A DNA stretch of 64,000 nucleotides from DASTCZ01 sp035308165 (GTDB taxonomy: Bacteria > Acidobacteriota > Terriglobia > Acidiferrales > UBA7541). Position 1 is the stretch's first letter. The number at the start of each line of letters is the position of its first letter. The notes beneath the pieces are model-generated. The model worked only from the letters and a program-made list of their open reading frames with translations. It did not search any database and was not told the origin of the DNA. Positions 43,539 to 53,275 of this stretch are shown here, in pieces. Location of the stretch: assembly GCA_035308165.1 (NCBI GenBank), contig DATGHC010000056.1:1-64000 (forward strand), read 5' to 3'. The position numbers and the translations under genes were made by a program.

Positions 43539-45959
43539 CTAGTTCGAGAGTCTCATGCGCCTCAGCATGTCCTGGAATCTGCCGTCGGATCGCACGCCTT
43601 CGAACATTGGCTCAACAGCAACCGACACCAGCCCGCTGTCGTGTTCCTCATACGCTTTCTGCAGCCATTCGAAAGCCTTTTCCTTTTCGTCCATGCGCAT
43701 ATAAGCCTCGGCGATATTGTAGGAAGAGACGTAACTGTGCTTGGAAATTTCGGTCAGACCATCCAGCCAGCTTTGCAACACTCCTTTGTATCCAGACTTC
43801 AAGAAATCTTCCTCGATGGAGGCGGCCAGCTCCGGGCCTCCTGAGAGGGACATGATTTTTTCTCTTTCGGCTACAGCTTCTTTCTGCTTGCCCATCCTGG
43901 CGTAAACTTCCTCGAGCATTCGCCGTGCGGGCGCAAACTTCTGGTCGATATCGAGAACTTTTTTCAGTTGATCGACGGCTTGATCGTTCTGACGCGCGAC
44001 GTAGTATTGCCATCCTAAGCTTGTGTTAATGATTAGAGAAAGCGGATCCAATTCCTGGGCCCTCTTCGTCTCGCGCAGCCCCTCGTCTAACCTGCCCATA
44101 TTCGCCAAGTAGTCTCCATACCAGTGATGCGCAGTGGCCGAATTCGGGTTGAGCTCCAGCGCTTGCTTGAATTCTTTCTCCGCGCCTGCCCAGTCCCATT
44201 CGAAATGCTCCTTTACTAAACCCAATGAGGTATGCGCCTCCGCGAGGGAGTCGTCAATTTCCAACGCCTGGATTGCGGCAGCCTTAGCTTTCGGCCAGGC
44301 CTCCGAAGGCGGAAGATATCCCGAATCTCCCAGCAAGCTGTAGGAGTCGGCAATGCCGGCGTAGGCTAAGGCATAATGCGGATCCTTCTGGACCGCCTGC
44401 GTGAAAAAGTCTACAGCCTTGGTGAAATCCGGTCCCGTCCACCTGTTCCAGTAGAAGAGACCTTGCAAATAAAGCTGATAGGCTTCCACATTCTCCGTGG
44501 GCCGCTTCGCAAGGGCTTTCTTCTCTTCCCCTGCGAGCCGGGGACGCAACCTCCCATAGATTTCCGCGGCGATTTCCTCCTGCACGGAAACCAAGTTAGA
44601 AAGCTTGCGGTTGTATTGGGCACCCCAGATTTGGTGCCTGTTTTGCACATCCTCGAGGTTGACGCTGATCAGCAGGTCATCACCGGTTTGGATAAGTCTG
44701 CCGGTGAGGATGGCGCGCACACCCAGGTCGTGGCTTAACTTTTGAGGGTCTGCCGGCTGGCCCTTGTAGCGGAAGACAGTGTCGCGCGACATTACTGCGA
44801 GGTTGGGAAGCTGCGAGAGACTGTCAATCAAGCTTTCCGTAATTCCATCGCTCAGATATTCCGTTTTCGGGTCATTGCCCACATTGGCAAAAGGCAATAC
44901 GGCGATCGAATCGATCCGAGCCTGGCTTCCTCCGCCAAAGACGCGATCGCGCAAACCACCCACATTCAGTGCAAACAAGAACAACAAAACGGCTAGAAAA
45001 CCTCCCCAGGCAAAATGAGGCCAATTCCGTCGCAGCTTCTGACGGGAGACCTGAGTCGATGAATAGGGCATCGCCCGAGCTGAATCTGTGTCGCGCTTCA
45101 ACCGCTGCAGATCCGCCGCCATGTCCGAGGCGGTCCTGTAGCGGAGATCGCGGTCTTTCTCCAATGCTTTGACGATAATCTGTTCGAGCTGGATCGGAAT
45201 CGCGGGGTTCAAACGTGCCGGTGGCAAGGGAATGTGATTCAGGATCGCAGCAAAAACCACGCCTGAGGTGTTTCCTGTGAAGGCTCGCTGACCAGTGGAC
45301 ATTTCATACAGGACCAGCCCCAGTGAAAAAAGATCCGTACGCTCGTCGAGTTCTTCACCGCGAACCTGTTCAGGAGACATGTAGGCAACTGTGCCAAGCG
45401 CCACGCCGCCGGTGGTCAGATGGGCGTCCTGGGTGGTGCCACTGAAGACTGTGGAGCCATGAACGCCAGCATGAGCGCCCCTGCGCACGGGCAAAAGTTT
45501 TGCAAGGCCAAAATCGAGAAGTTTCACCTGTCCTCGGTCCGTGATGAAAATATTTGCCGGCTTGATGTCGCGATGAATGATGGCCTTGGAGTGGGCTGCT
45601 TCGAGCGCGTCGGCCATTTGGTGACCGTATTCCGGGACGCGCTCGAGGTCGACGGGTTTCCCGGAGATCCAGTGCTTCAGGGTCTGCCCCTCGAGATACT
45701 CCATGACGATGAATTGCTGACCCTCATACTGGTCCACGTCATAAATGGTGCAGATGTGCGGATGGTTCAGCGAAGAAGCGGCGCGCGCTTCCCGCTGAAA
45801 GCGCTCAACGGCCTGGGGCTCCTTAGACAGCTCTTCCGGGAGAAACTTCAAAGACACGTGGCGGCCTAGCCTGAGGTCCTCAGCCTTATATACCACGCCC
45901 ATTCCGCCTCCACCCAGCTTCTCCAGAATCCGGTAATGGGAAACGGTTTGGCCGATCAT
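43539..45959 (-). CDS. Membrane Ser/Thr protein kinase with TolB-like and TPR domains
   Basis: An 806-residue eukaryotic-type kinase. The N-terminal kinase has the Gly loop LGGGGMGVVYKAEDL, the ATP lysine in VSLKFLPEEL, the catalytic loop IIHRDIKPANIFI, DFGLAKL, and the activation segment GTVAYMSPEQVRGEEL. A single membrane helix near 318-336 leads to an external TolB-N-like domain (SIAVLPFANVG, YLSDGITESLID) and at least six TPR units. This architecture is frequent in Acidobacteriota. Substrates cannot be inferred; it stands alone, convergent with the PstS-like gene. Confidence 0.9.
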   Translation of the reverse strand: MIGQTVSHYRILEKLGGGGMGVVYKAEDLRLGRHVSLKFLPEELSKEPQAVERFQREARAASSLNHPHICTIYDVDQYEGQQFIVMEYLEGQTLKHWISGKPVDLERVPEYGHQMADALEAAHSKAIIHRDIKPANIFITDRGQVKLLDFGLAKLLPVRRGAHAGVHGSTVFSGTTQDAHLTTGGVALGTVAYMSPEQVRGEELDERTDLFSLGLVLYEMSTGQRAFTGNTSGVVFAAILNHIPLPPARLNPAIPIQLEQIIVKALEKDRDLRYRTASDMAADLQRLKRDTDSARAMPYSSTQVSRQKLRRNWPHFAWGGFLAVLLFLFALNVGGLRDRVFGGGSQARIDSIAVLPFANVGNDPKTEYLSDGITESLIDSLSQLPNLAVMSRDTVFRYKGQPADPQKLSHDLGVRAILTGRLIQTGDDLLISVNLEDVQNRHQIWGAQYNRKLSNLVSVQEEIAAEIYGRLRPRLAGEEKKALAKRPTENVEAYQLYLQGLFYWNRWTGPDFTKAVDFFTQAVQKDPHYALAYAGIADSYSLLGDSGYLPPSEAWPKAKAAAIQALEIDDSLAEAHTSLGLVKEHFEWDWAGAEKEFKQALELNPNSATAHHWYGDYLANMGRLDEGLRETKRAQELDPLSLIINTSLGWQYYVARQNDQAVDQLKKVLDIDQKFAPARRMLEEVYARMGKQKEAVAEREKIMSLSGGPELAASIEEDFLKSGYKGVLQSWLDGLTEISKHSYVSSYNIAEAYMRMDEKEKAFEWLQKAYEEHDSGLVSVAVEPMFEGVRSDGRFQDMLRRMRLSN

Positions 45960-46229
45960 GAGAAGAGAACCGCCTTAAGAGCAACTCATCGTTTGCAAGC
46001 AGGGTAGCACGATTGCGGCTTCGGGTAAGGATACTATCAGATAGTGAACGCAGACAGGCAGGGTGAAGGCGCACTCATAAACATTCTATCGAGAAGATAC
46101 GAAACCCACTGCAGACTGCCCCTTGTCAAGCTTGATGCCACTAATCCACTTGTGGGCATGGCCCAAGAGGAACTTCTGAACCGTCCTGCACTTCCAAGGG
46201 ATCTCATGAAAACCGGGCCTACGCGCAAA

Positions 46230-46304
46230 TGGTGCCGGGGGGCAGAGTTGAACTGCCTACGCCGGCCTTTTCAGGGCCGCGCTCTACCGGTGAGCTACCC
46301 CGGC
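46230..46304 (-). tRNA. tRNA-Phe (GAA)
   Basis: A complete cloverleaf of 75 bases on the minus strand. The acceptor GCCGGGG pairs with CCCCGGC. The D-arm is GCTC ... GAGC. The anticodon stem CGGCC/GGCCG holds the loop CTGAAAA with anticodon GAA. The variable loop is five bases. The T-arm GGCAG ... CTGCC has loop TTCAACT. The 3' ACCA is encoded. Confidence 0.96.
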
Positions 46305-46320
46305 ACCGTGGGAAACCAAT

Positions 46321-46348
46321 ATTCTATTCAAAACCGACACTCTCTCAA
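46321..46348 (-). promoter_or_regulatory. Promoter of tRNA-Phe
   Basis: On the minus strand TTGAGA and TAGAAT are separated by 16 bases, and the tRNA 5' end lies 16 bases beyond the -10 element. This fits a sigma-70-type promoter for the tRNA. Confidence 0.55.
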
Positions 46349-46484
46349 AGCGAAATGAACAGAAATACAAAGAATCTATCGACATCAAATCCTGAGGGCT
46401 GGATTGGGTTAAGCAGAGGAATACCTGTGGACTTAACGGTCTTTGGCGTTCTCTGGACTTTTCCCGAACGTCCCGTGCTAAAGG

Positions 46485-48854
46485 TTATTTCATCGATGCA
46501 TCGAACTCCCGCATCCAATCCTTCTTCTTGAGCAATTCGCGCGGTTTGGTGCCGTCCGGCGGCCCCACAATCCCATCCTTCTCCATGATGTCAATCAGCC
46601 GCGCCGCGCGCCCGTATCCGATTCGGAGCCGCCGTTGCAGTGTGGAGGTGGATGCGCGGCCCATTTCGCAAACGACTCGCACCGCTTCCTGGTAAAGCTC
46701 GTCGTCGACCGAATCTTCGCCGCCCTCTCCCTCTTCCTCCGTAGAGGCGTCTTCCTTGGGCGGCTCCAGCAATTGCTCGTTGTAAACCGCCTTGGCCTGG
46801 CCCCGCCAGAATTCGCACACTGCGGTAATCTCTTCCTCGCTAACCAGCGGCCCGTGGATGCGGTGCAGGCGCGAGGATCCGGCCGGCAAATAAAGCATGT
46901 CACCGCGGCCCAACAGGGATTCAGAGCCATTGGCATCCAGTATGGTTCGGGAGTCCACTTTGCTGGCCACCCGGAAGGATATCCGGGCAGGGAAGTTCGC
47001 CTTGATTAGACCCGTGATTACGTCCACGGAGGGCCGTTGCGTGGCCAAGATCAAGTGAATCCCGACAGCGCGAGCCATCTGGGCCAGTCGAGTGATGGCG
47101 GCTTCCACGTTACTGGTATCCACCATCATCAAATCGGCCAACTCGTCAATTACAATCACGATGTAGGGAAGCGGTTTATGTTCGATCTCTTCCGCGTCAT
47201 CAAACAGGGAGAGAGACTCGCTGCGCTTGAAGGTGCGATTGTATTGGTCAATGTTTCGGACGCCGCGCTGAGCCAGCATCTTGAGCCGCTTCTCCATCTC
47301 TCGCGTGGCATTGCGCAAAACGTTTGAGGCCACTTTCGGATCGGTCACTACCGGCGCCAGTAAGTGTGGAATGCCTTCGTACAAGCCGAGCTCAAGGCGC
47401 TTGGGGTCTACCATCACCAGCTTCAATTCGTCCGGAGTGGCTTTATAGAGCATGGAAACAATCAGCGCGTTGAGGAAGACGCTCTTGCCGGTACCCGTCG
47501 CGCCCGCAATCAGCAGGTGTGGCATGAGCGCCAGGTCGCTAACGCGATGACGCCCAATCAGGTCCTTGCCCATGGCCAGCGTCAGCTTGGAAGCCGAATT
47601 CACAAACTCAGGCGATTCGATTTCATCACGTAGCGCTATCGTCTGCCGGTGATGGTTGGGTACTTCCACACCCACGGTGGACTTCCCCGGGATGCGGTCA
47701 ATCAGAATCGATTCCGCCCGCAGAGCCAGGCACAAATCATCCGACAATCCGGTGATGCGGCTGTATTTGATGCCCGCCTCAGGCTTGAATTCATAGGTGG
47801 TCACCACCGGCCCGGGATTGATCTGTGTAATGTGCCCGCCTACATCGAATTCCCTATATTTTTCTTCAATGGCTCGGGCGCAATATTTCAGTTCTTCCTC
47901 TTGCAATTTTTCGCTACGTTCACCCGCGCGCAGCAGTGCAGTGGAGGGCAGCTTGAAGGCGGAAGGACCGCTCGCAATCTTCGGGCCGGCCTTGGAGCTT
48001 GATGACACCTTCGCGGGTTCGTCCTCTTCTTCCGGGTCGCCATCTTTTCCACGGAAGCGCAAAATCACCGGCGCTCGGCGAGAAGGTTTTTCTTCTTCCT
48101 CCTCGTCGGCGGCGTCATCTGCTCCTTCCTCCACAGCAGCTTTATTCAACAAATTTTTTGAAGCAGGCACCTGGGAAACAACTGCAGGACGTCCGGATAT
48201 CTTGATCTCTTCGACGCGCTTGCGCAGCCGCTCCTGCTCGCGCTGTTCGCGCCACTCCGCCCATCGCTCTCTCGCCTGAGTTAGGAACTTGATCTTGCTC
48301 AGCGGCCCTTTCGCCCAGTTCTCCGCCCCAAGGAAAGTAAACTTTGTGGTCAGGAACAGCGCCGCCAGCAGCGCCGCAACCGTCACCAGCTGGGCGCCAA
48401 CGCTATTGAATGCAGCGGTCAGCCCCGCCGCCAGCAAGTCTCCCAATAATCCACCCGGAGGCGCCGCCCCGCGAACGTTTGGGAAGCCCCAAAGCGAAAC
48501 CAGTGCGGGAAGGCCCAGTCCCAGCAGCCCCCAACCGACCATTTTCGCCACGGGCGATTCCACCGTCCGGCTGCGGATCCATCGCGTCCCCAGCACAAAA
48601 ATCCCGGCAGGGAAAAGAAAAGCCGCATAGCCAAAGCCCTGGAACAGCAAGTCCGCGCCGTGCGCTCCAACCGGACCTATCCAGTTCGAGGCAGCATGAG
48701 ACCCGGAGTCGAGAGCGGCAACATTCAAGGAAGCATCGTGTGGATTGTAGGAAAGTAGGCTAAGCGCCACCAGCAGGCCCATGGTCAGGCCCAGGAAGCC
48801 AACTAATTCATTCAGGCGGTGGTTTTCCGTCGGCGTCAATAAGCGCACAGACAT
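46485..48854 (-). CDS. ftsK: DNA translocase FtsK/SpoIIIE
   Basis: Septum-located motor that pumps chromosome ends during division. The 789-residue protein has four N-terminal membrane helices, a charged acidic linker, and an alpha-beta motor with Walker A GATGTGKSVFLNALI near residue 451 and Walker B PYIVIVIDELADLM. A C-terminal gamma winged helix (VVCEMGRASTSTLQRRLRIGYGRAARLID) reads KOPS-like orienting sequences. GAGGAG abuts the ATG at 48854, so a GTG two codons later (48848) has better spacing and may be the actual start. Confidence 0.94.
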   Translation of the reverse strand: MSVRLLTPTENHRLNELVGFLGLTMGLLVALSLLSYNPHDASLNVAALDSGSHAASNWIGPVGAHGADLLFQGFGYAAFLFPAGIFVLGTRWIRSRTVESPVAKMVGWGLLGLGLPALVSLWGFPNVRGAAPPGGLLGDLLAAGLTAAFNSVGAQLVTVAALLAALFLTTKFTFLGAENWAKGPLSKIKFLTQARERWAEWREQREQERLRKRVEEIKISGRPAVVSQVPASKNLLNKAAVEEGADDAADEEEEEKPSRRAPVILRFRGKDGDPEEEDEPAKVSSSSKAGPKIASGPSAFKLPSTALLRAGERSEKLQEEELKYCARAIEEKYREFDVGGHITQINPGPVVTTYEFKPEAGIKYSRITGLSDDLCLALRAESILIDRIPGKSTVGVEVPNHHRQTIALRDEIESPEFVNSASKLTLAMGKDLIGRHRVSDLALMPHLLIAGATGTGKSVFLNALIVSMLYKATPDELKLVMVDPKRLELGLYEGIPHLLAPVVTDPKVASNVLRNATREMEKRLKMLAQRGVRNIDQYNRTFKRSESLSLFDDAEEIEHKPLPYIVIVIDELADLMMVDTSNVEAAITRLAQMARAVGIHLILATQRPSVDVITGLIKANFPARISFRVASKVDSRTILDANGSESLLGRGDMLYLPAGSSRLHRIHGPLVSEEEITAVCEFWRGQAKAVYNEQLLEPPKEDASTEEEGEGGEDSVDDELYQEAVRVVCEMGRASTSTLQRRLRIGYGRAARLIDIMEKDGIVGPPDGTKPRELLKKKDWMREFDASMK

Positions 48855-48906
48855 CTCCTCGGCAGGCGGATAGCGGCTGCTATTCTACCTCTGGGACGGG
48901 CGGGCG

Positions 48907-49752
48907 CTAGCGCGTGGAGCCCAGATGGAGTAAGACGAATAGCAGGACAAGTATACCCAGCGCGATTCGGTAAACAACGAAAACCTTCAGTGTGCGTGTT
49001 TGTAGGTAACGCAGGAAAAAGGCAATCACGGCATAGCCCACCAGACCTGAAACAACGATGCCGATGAGCAATGTGGACATGGGAAGATCCAGCCCGCCTG
49101 CGTGGCGCTCATGGATTAGCTTGGGCACTTCTTTGAGCGCCGCTCCGGCGATCAGCGGCGTGGATAGAAGGAAAGAGAAACGCGCCGCAGATTCGCGTGT
49201 GAATCGCCTCCACAGTCCGGCGATAATGGTGCTCCCCGAACGCGACACGCCTGGAAAAATCGCAAACGCCTGCGCGGTGCCCACCACAAGAGCATCGGTC
49301 AGGTTTGTTTGCTTCACATTTCTTTCCAGATTTGTGACCCGGTCCGCCCACCACATAAGCAGTCCAACCAGGATCAGTGCACAGGCAATGGGAATGGGCT
49401 TGCTCAAAGTATTTTCAACTGTCTTTTCAAACAGAATTCCGGCGATCCCGCCCGGAATCGTACCTACGACCAGCAACCAGAATAATCTTCGCTTCCAGGA
49501 GAACTCTTCATCACGCATCGCCGGCGACGGGCGAATTCCAAAGCCTGCCAACACAAGCTCAAACCAGTCGCGAATAAAATAGAGTAGAACTGCGCCGAGC
49601 GTGCCCACATGCAACGCTACATCGAATGCCAATCCTTGCTCCGGCCATCCCGCGAAATACGAAAGGAGAACCAGGTGCGCCGTGCTGCTGATGGGAAGAA
49701 ATTCGGTGAGGCCTTGGACCACCGCGAGGATAATCGCGTGAAGTATCGGCAT
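48907..49752 (-). CDS. uppP: Undecaprenyl-diphosphatase
   Basis: Membrane phosphatase (281 residues, BacA type) that recycles the lipid carrier for peptidoglycan synthesis. The two catalytic motifs are VVQGLTEFLPISSTAHLVLL and IFPGVSRSGSTIIAG. About eight hydrophobic segments are present. An AGGAGA sequence lies upstream of the ATG at 49752. It is preceded by a GNAT gene seven bases away and followed by ftsK, in one minus-strand run. Confidence 0.95.
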   Translation of the reverse strand: MPILHAIILAVVQGLTEFLPISSTAHLVLLSYFAGWPEQGLAFDVALHVGTLGAVLLYFIRDWFELVLAGFGIRPSPAMRDEEFSWKRRLFWLLVVGTIPGGIAGILFEKTVENTLSKPIPIACALILVGLLMWWADRVTNLERNVKQTNLTDALVVGTAQAFAIFPGVSRSGSTIIAGLWRRFTRESAARFSFLLSTPLIAGAALKEVPKLIHERHAGGLDLPMSTLLIGIVVSGLVGYAVIAFFLRYLQTRTLKVFVVYRIALGILVLLFVLLHLGSTR

Positions 49753-49758
49753 GCCGTG

Positions 49759-50238
49759 TCAGGTCTCCTTCGTCGCGGCGATCACTTTGCGCATGAACCA
49801 TGCGTCCACGCGGTCCAAATAGTAGCGTGGAATGACGCCCACGGTACGATAGCCGCGCATTTTCCAAAAGGCAACGCCGGCTTCATTGTCTGTTGCTGTT
49901 TCGAGACCTACCAGTGAAACGCCACGTCCGGCCATCATTTTTTCCGCGGCTTCCGTCAGCGCCGTCCCTATTCCGGTTCGTCGAAATGGCTCCGCGACGT
50001 CGAGCGTGATGATATGTCCTTCAGGCGGCTCCGTCTCCGCGAGAATGAATCCCTGAATTTGACCTTCCACCTCCGCGATAATGCACAATCCGCCGCGCAA
50101 CCTCAGATACCACCTCAGCATGCTCTTGCTGTAAGCAATTCCTGGTCGATAACAGGCGCGGTCTAGCGAATGCAGTTTTTCAAAATCGGAGTCAGCGAAA
50201 GGGCGGAGAGAGGTGCTCACGGCTTTAAAACTTCTCAT
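49759..50238 (-). CDS. GNAT-family N-acetyltransferase
   Basis: A 159-residue acetyl-CoA-dependent transferase, RimI-like. The acetyl-CoA-binding loop is FRRTGIGTALTEAAEKMM, with the core strand EGHIITLDVAEPF before it and VGLETATDNEAGVAFWKMRGYRTVG after. It sits between rnj and uppP with short gaps. The acceptor (protein N-terminus or small amine) is unknown. No strong ribosome site is seen; the start may be slightly further in. Confidence 0.82.
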   Translation of the reverse strand: MRSFKAVSTSLRPFADSDFEKLHSLDRACYRPGIAYSKSMLRWYLRLRGGLCIIAEVEGQIQGFILAETEPPEGHIITLDVAEPFRRTGIGTALTEAAEKMMAGRGVSLVGLETATDNEAGVAFWKMRGYRTVGVIPRYYLDRVDAWFMRKVIAATKET

Positions 50239-50255
50239 GAAGATTGCCGATTTGG

Positions 50256-51920
50256 CTAAACTTCCAGAATCACAGGCAGAATCAGCGGGCGCTTCGACGT
50301 TTGCTTATTGAGATATCGCTTCAAATCCACGCGAATTTTCTCCTTCATCACCGTCCAGTCCGATTTTTCCTCGGCATTTGAATTCTGGATGGTCTTCAGA
50401 ACGATGTCGCGCGCGCCGGCAATCAACCCCTGATCGTCATCGGACGGCAGAAACCCTCGCGTGACTATCTCCGGCTGAGACCCCAACCTGCCGTTGTGCT
50501 TGTCGATGGCCACAATGGGGACCACCACGCCGTCTTCGGACAAGTGCCGCCGGTCGCGAATCACAATCTCCTCAATTTCTTCAAGGGATCCCGAATCCAC
50601 GCAGACACGTCCCGCGGGTAAAGGCTCGCGGCGGAAGGCCCCGTTGGCGGTGAATTCGATGGGCTGGCCATCTTCCGTGAGGAGGATCTCCTCGGAGACT
50701 ACTCCCAACGAATGCGCCAGTGCCGCGTGGCGAAACAATTGCCTGTACTCTCCGTGCAACGGAATAAAGTATTTCGGCTTCACCAGTTGCAGCATCAGCT
50801 TCTGTTCTTCCTGGCTGGCGTGCCCGGAAACATGAATCAGCCCCGCGCTGTTGTCGTAATAAACCAGCGCCCGCCGCCGGAACATGTGGTCCAACATTCT
50901 GAAAATTGCCCGGTCATTCCCAGGAATGATTCTTGCCGAAAGGATCACGGTGTCGTTCTCATCCACCGAAACCAACCGGTGATTGTTGACCGAGATCCGC
51001 GACATTGACGACATCGGCTCGGCCTGGCTTCCGCTGATCAGGATCACCAGCTTCTTCTGATCGAATGACCTCAGGTCCTGCGGCCGCACCACCAGCCCGT
51101 CTGGGATGCGCAGAAGGCCCAATCCGTGCGCAATCTCCACGTTATCCACCATGCTGCGACCAACAAAGCCGACCTTCCGACCTGTCTCTGCGGCAAGATC
51201 CAGGACGATTTGAATTCTGTGGATGGAGGACGCAAAGCAGGAAATCAGCACCTTTCGCGGGGCCGACCGGAACAGTTCTTCCAGTCGTGTCGCTACTGCG
51301 CGTTCCGAGGGTGTGTACCCGGGCCGCTCGACGTTGGTGCTGTCGCTGAACAGTGCCAATACCCCTTGCTGCCCGTAGCGCGCAAACGCGTGCAGATCGA
51401 AAGGCTGGTGATCCGGGGGAGTCGAGTCCATTTTGTAATCGCCGGTGTGGATCACCACGCCAACCGGCGTGCGAATGGCCAGAGCCACACAGTCGATCGT
51501 GCTGTGCGTAACGTGGATGAACTCAATCTCGAACGGCCCCAGCTTAACGGTGGCGCCGGCGGACACTTCCTTCAACACCGCCGATTCCAGTAGCCCGCGC
51601 TCCTCCAGCCGCTTGCTCACCAGCGCCAGCGTGAACCGCGTCCCATAAATCGGGACGTTTAAATCCCTCAATATGTACGGCACCGATCCGATGTGGTCTT
51701 CGTGCCCATGCGTCAGCACAATCGCTTTCACCATCGCGCGGTGCTGCTTCAGGTAGGCGATATCGGGAATTACGATGTCGACGCCGAGCAGCTCGGCTTC
51801 CGGGAACATCATTCCCGCGTCGATGACGATAATCTCGTCCCCACAGCGCAGCGCGAGCATGTTCATGCCAAATTCGCCCAGCCCGCCCAGGGGGATGGCC
51901 CAGAGTGAAGTGTGACTCAA
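50256..51920 (-). CDS. rnj: Ribonuclease J
   Basis: Metallo-beta-lactamase/beta-CASP nuclease that degrades and processes RNA from the 5' end. The 554-residue protein has the metal site LTHGHEDHIGSVPYIL (His71, His73, Asp75, His76), HTGDYKMD, the beta-CASP region with VGRSMVDNVEIAHGLG and SGSQAEPMSSM, SGHASQEEQKLM, and a C-terminal RNase J domain. The start is a TTG at 51920 with GGAGAAAAC in front. It begins a minus-strand cluster with the GNAT, uppP and ftsK. Confidence 0.94.
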   Translation of the reverse strand: MSHTSLWAIPLGGLGEFGMNMLALRCGDEIIVIDAGMMFPEAELLGVDIVIPDIAYLKQHRAMVKAIVLTHGHEDHIGSVPYILRDLNVPIYGTRFTLALVSKRLEERGLLESAVLKEVSAGATVKLGPFEIEFIHVTHSTIDCVALAIRTPVGVVIHTGDYKMDSTPPDHQPFDLHAFARYGQQGVLALFSDSTNVERPGYTPSERAVATRLEELFRSAPRKVLISCFASSIHRIQIVLDLAAETGRKVGFVGRSMVDNVEIAHGLGLLRIPDGLVVRPQDLRSFDQKKLVILISGSQAEPMSSMSRISVNNHRLVSVDENDTVILSARIIPGNDRAIFRMLDHMFRRRALVYYDNSAGLIHVSGHASQEEQKLMLQLVKPKYFIPLHGEYRQLFRHAALAHSLGVVSEEILLTEDGQPIEFTANGAFRREPLPAGRVCVDSGSLEEIEEIVIRDRRHLSEDGVVVPIVAIDKHNGRLGSQPEIVTRGFLPSDDDQGLIAGARDIVLKTIQNSNAEEKSDWTVMKEKIRVDLKRYLNKQTSKRPLILPVILEV

Positions 51921-52047
51921 AGTTTTCTCCGAGATTTACTGGTGAACATCGTATCACACGGCAACGGGAGAGCAGCGAATCCAAGACTAGTCGCAAAAAA
52001 TATGCGTCGTAGATCGGTCTGAGTGGAGGAGTTAAAGAATTAGGGAA

Positions 52048-52350
52048 TTAGTCTTCGTGCCTGCCACCGCTGAATACACGCGCGATGAGGACCAGGACAA
52101 CGGCTCCCACCGTTGCCGCCGCAATACTGAAAAGAAGTCCCGAGCCCTGGATACCCAGTTTAGAAAATATCCAGCCACCAAGAACGGCGCCGACCATTCC
52201 TAATATGATATCCACAAGGCAGCCGAACCCGCGCCCTCGCCCAATTTTGCCCGCCAGCCATCCCGCGACCAATCCAATGAAAACCCACATGATGAAGGAT
52301 TGAGAGATGACCACACCAAAAAAAGTATAAGATTTTTCCGCGATGAACAT
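52048..52350 (-). CDS. GlsB/YeaQ/YmgE-family small membrane protein
   Basis: A 100-residue protein with three hydrophobic segments. The core MWVFIGLVAGWLAGKIGRGRG and IILGMVGAVLGGWIFSKLGI match the transglycosylase-associated or YeaQ family, found with stress responses but of unknown biochemical role. GAGGTGG before the ATG at 52350 supports the longer start; an internal Met at residue 21 gives the usual family length. Confidence 0.8.
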   Translation of the reverse strand: MFIAEKSYTFFGVVISQSFIMWVFIGLVAGWLAGKIGRGRGFGCLVDIILGMVGAVLGGWIFSKLGIQGSGLLFSIAAATVGAVVLVLIARVFSGGRHED

Positions 52351-52514
52351 TTCACCACCTCAATTTCCAGCAAATTGTTTTGGCAGGCCTTCTGCAGATA
52401 GGTTTGTACTACCAATTACCGCCCTGGCGCAAACAAAAAACGAGGAATTCCAACGACGGGCGGGGATATTTGAAAATACGATTAGGCGGGCGTGCGGAAT
52501 TACAGCGGGGAAAA

Positions 52515-53069
52515 CTAGTCGCTCTCCAGAAGGATGGCCGCGGCCAGCACCGTGGTCCACAAACCGCGCTTATCGCCCACCGCGGATTGAGTGATGTTCA
52601 TCGTGCGCACAATTTTATTGGAAATTCGGTAGACTTCTTTTTTTTCATCCCATGACAAATCGGCGTCGAACTCCACATTTAAAGTCGTCGCCAGCATTTC
52701 CGCCGCCAACTCCTCCGCGTATTCGCCGGCAACTTCTTCCGTCTCTCCAAAGGAATGGTGTTCGGAAAGATATCCGTACATGGATTTCTGCGCTGGAAGC
52801 GCCAGCCCCACTCCCGCAGCGATCAACCGGTGTGGCTCGCGCGTGGAGTTTTCGCTGATCACCGTGAACGCCACTTGCCCGGGCTTGATGTGCTTCAGCC
52901 CTTCGCTGCGCGATATCAATTTGCAATTCGGTGGGAAAATAGACGACACCCGCACGATATTGCAGGCAGCAATTCCCGCGTTTCGCAGGGCCAGCTCAAA
53001 ACTGGAAAGCCGTTCGCGATGTTTTCCAACACCTTTTGTCAGGAAAATTTTCTTTGCGACGAAAGCCAT
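52515..53069 (-). CDS. Pyruvoyl-dependent arginine decarboxylase
   Basis: A 184-residue proenzyme that converts arginine to agmatine. It cleaves itself between Ser42 and Ser43 in VRVSSIFPP, turning Ser43 into the pyruvoyl cofactor on the alpha chain. Family features also include SRSEGLKHIKPGQVAFTVIS, a stretch with SMYGYLSEHHSFGETEEVAG, and the length. Unlike PLP enzymes it needs no pyridoxal. AAGG precedes the ATG. No agmatinase or polyamine genes are adjacent; both polyamine precursor supply and acid resistance are possible roles. Confidence 0.9.
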   Translation of the reverse strand: MAFVAKKIFLTKGVGKHRERLSSFELALRNAGIAACNIVRVSSIFPPNCKLISRSEGLKHIKPGQVAFTVISENSTREPHRLIAAGVGLALPAQKSMYGYLSEHHSFGETEEVAGEYAEELAAEMLATTLNVEFDADLSWDEKKEVYRISNKIVRTMNITQSAVGDKRGLWTTVLAAAILLESD

Positions 53070-53275
53070 TTACCTTGCCGGTCTGCGACGCCTCAGAATG
53101 GTGCAAGCTCGCGCGAAATTTCAGCCGTCCGCGAAAATAACAAGAACGTGGGGTAGTGTCAATGCGAATTCCGCCCGCCCAGATTCTGGATTTCGCAACG
53201 GACAACACGCTGAAGTGTTTTTTGGGCTGGAGACGCCAGAATCTTATACCTCGCGGTGCAAAAAGTGGAACCCGG

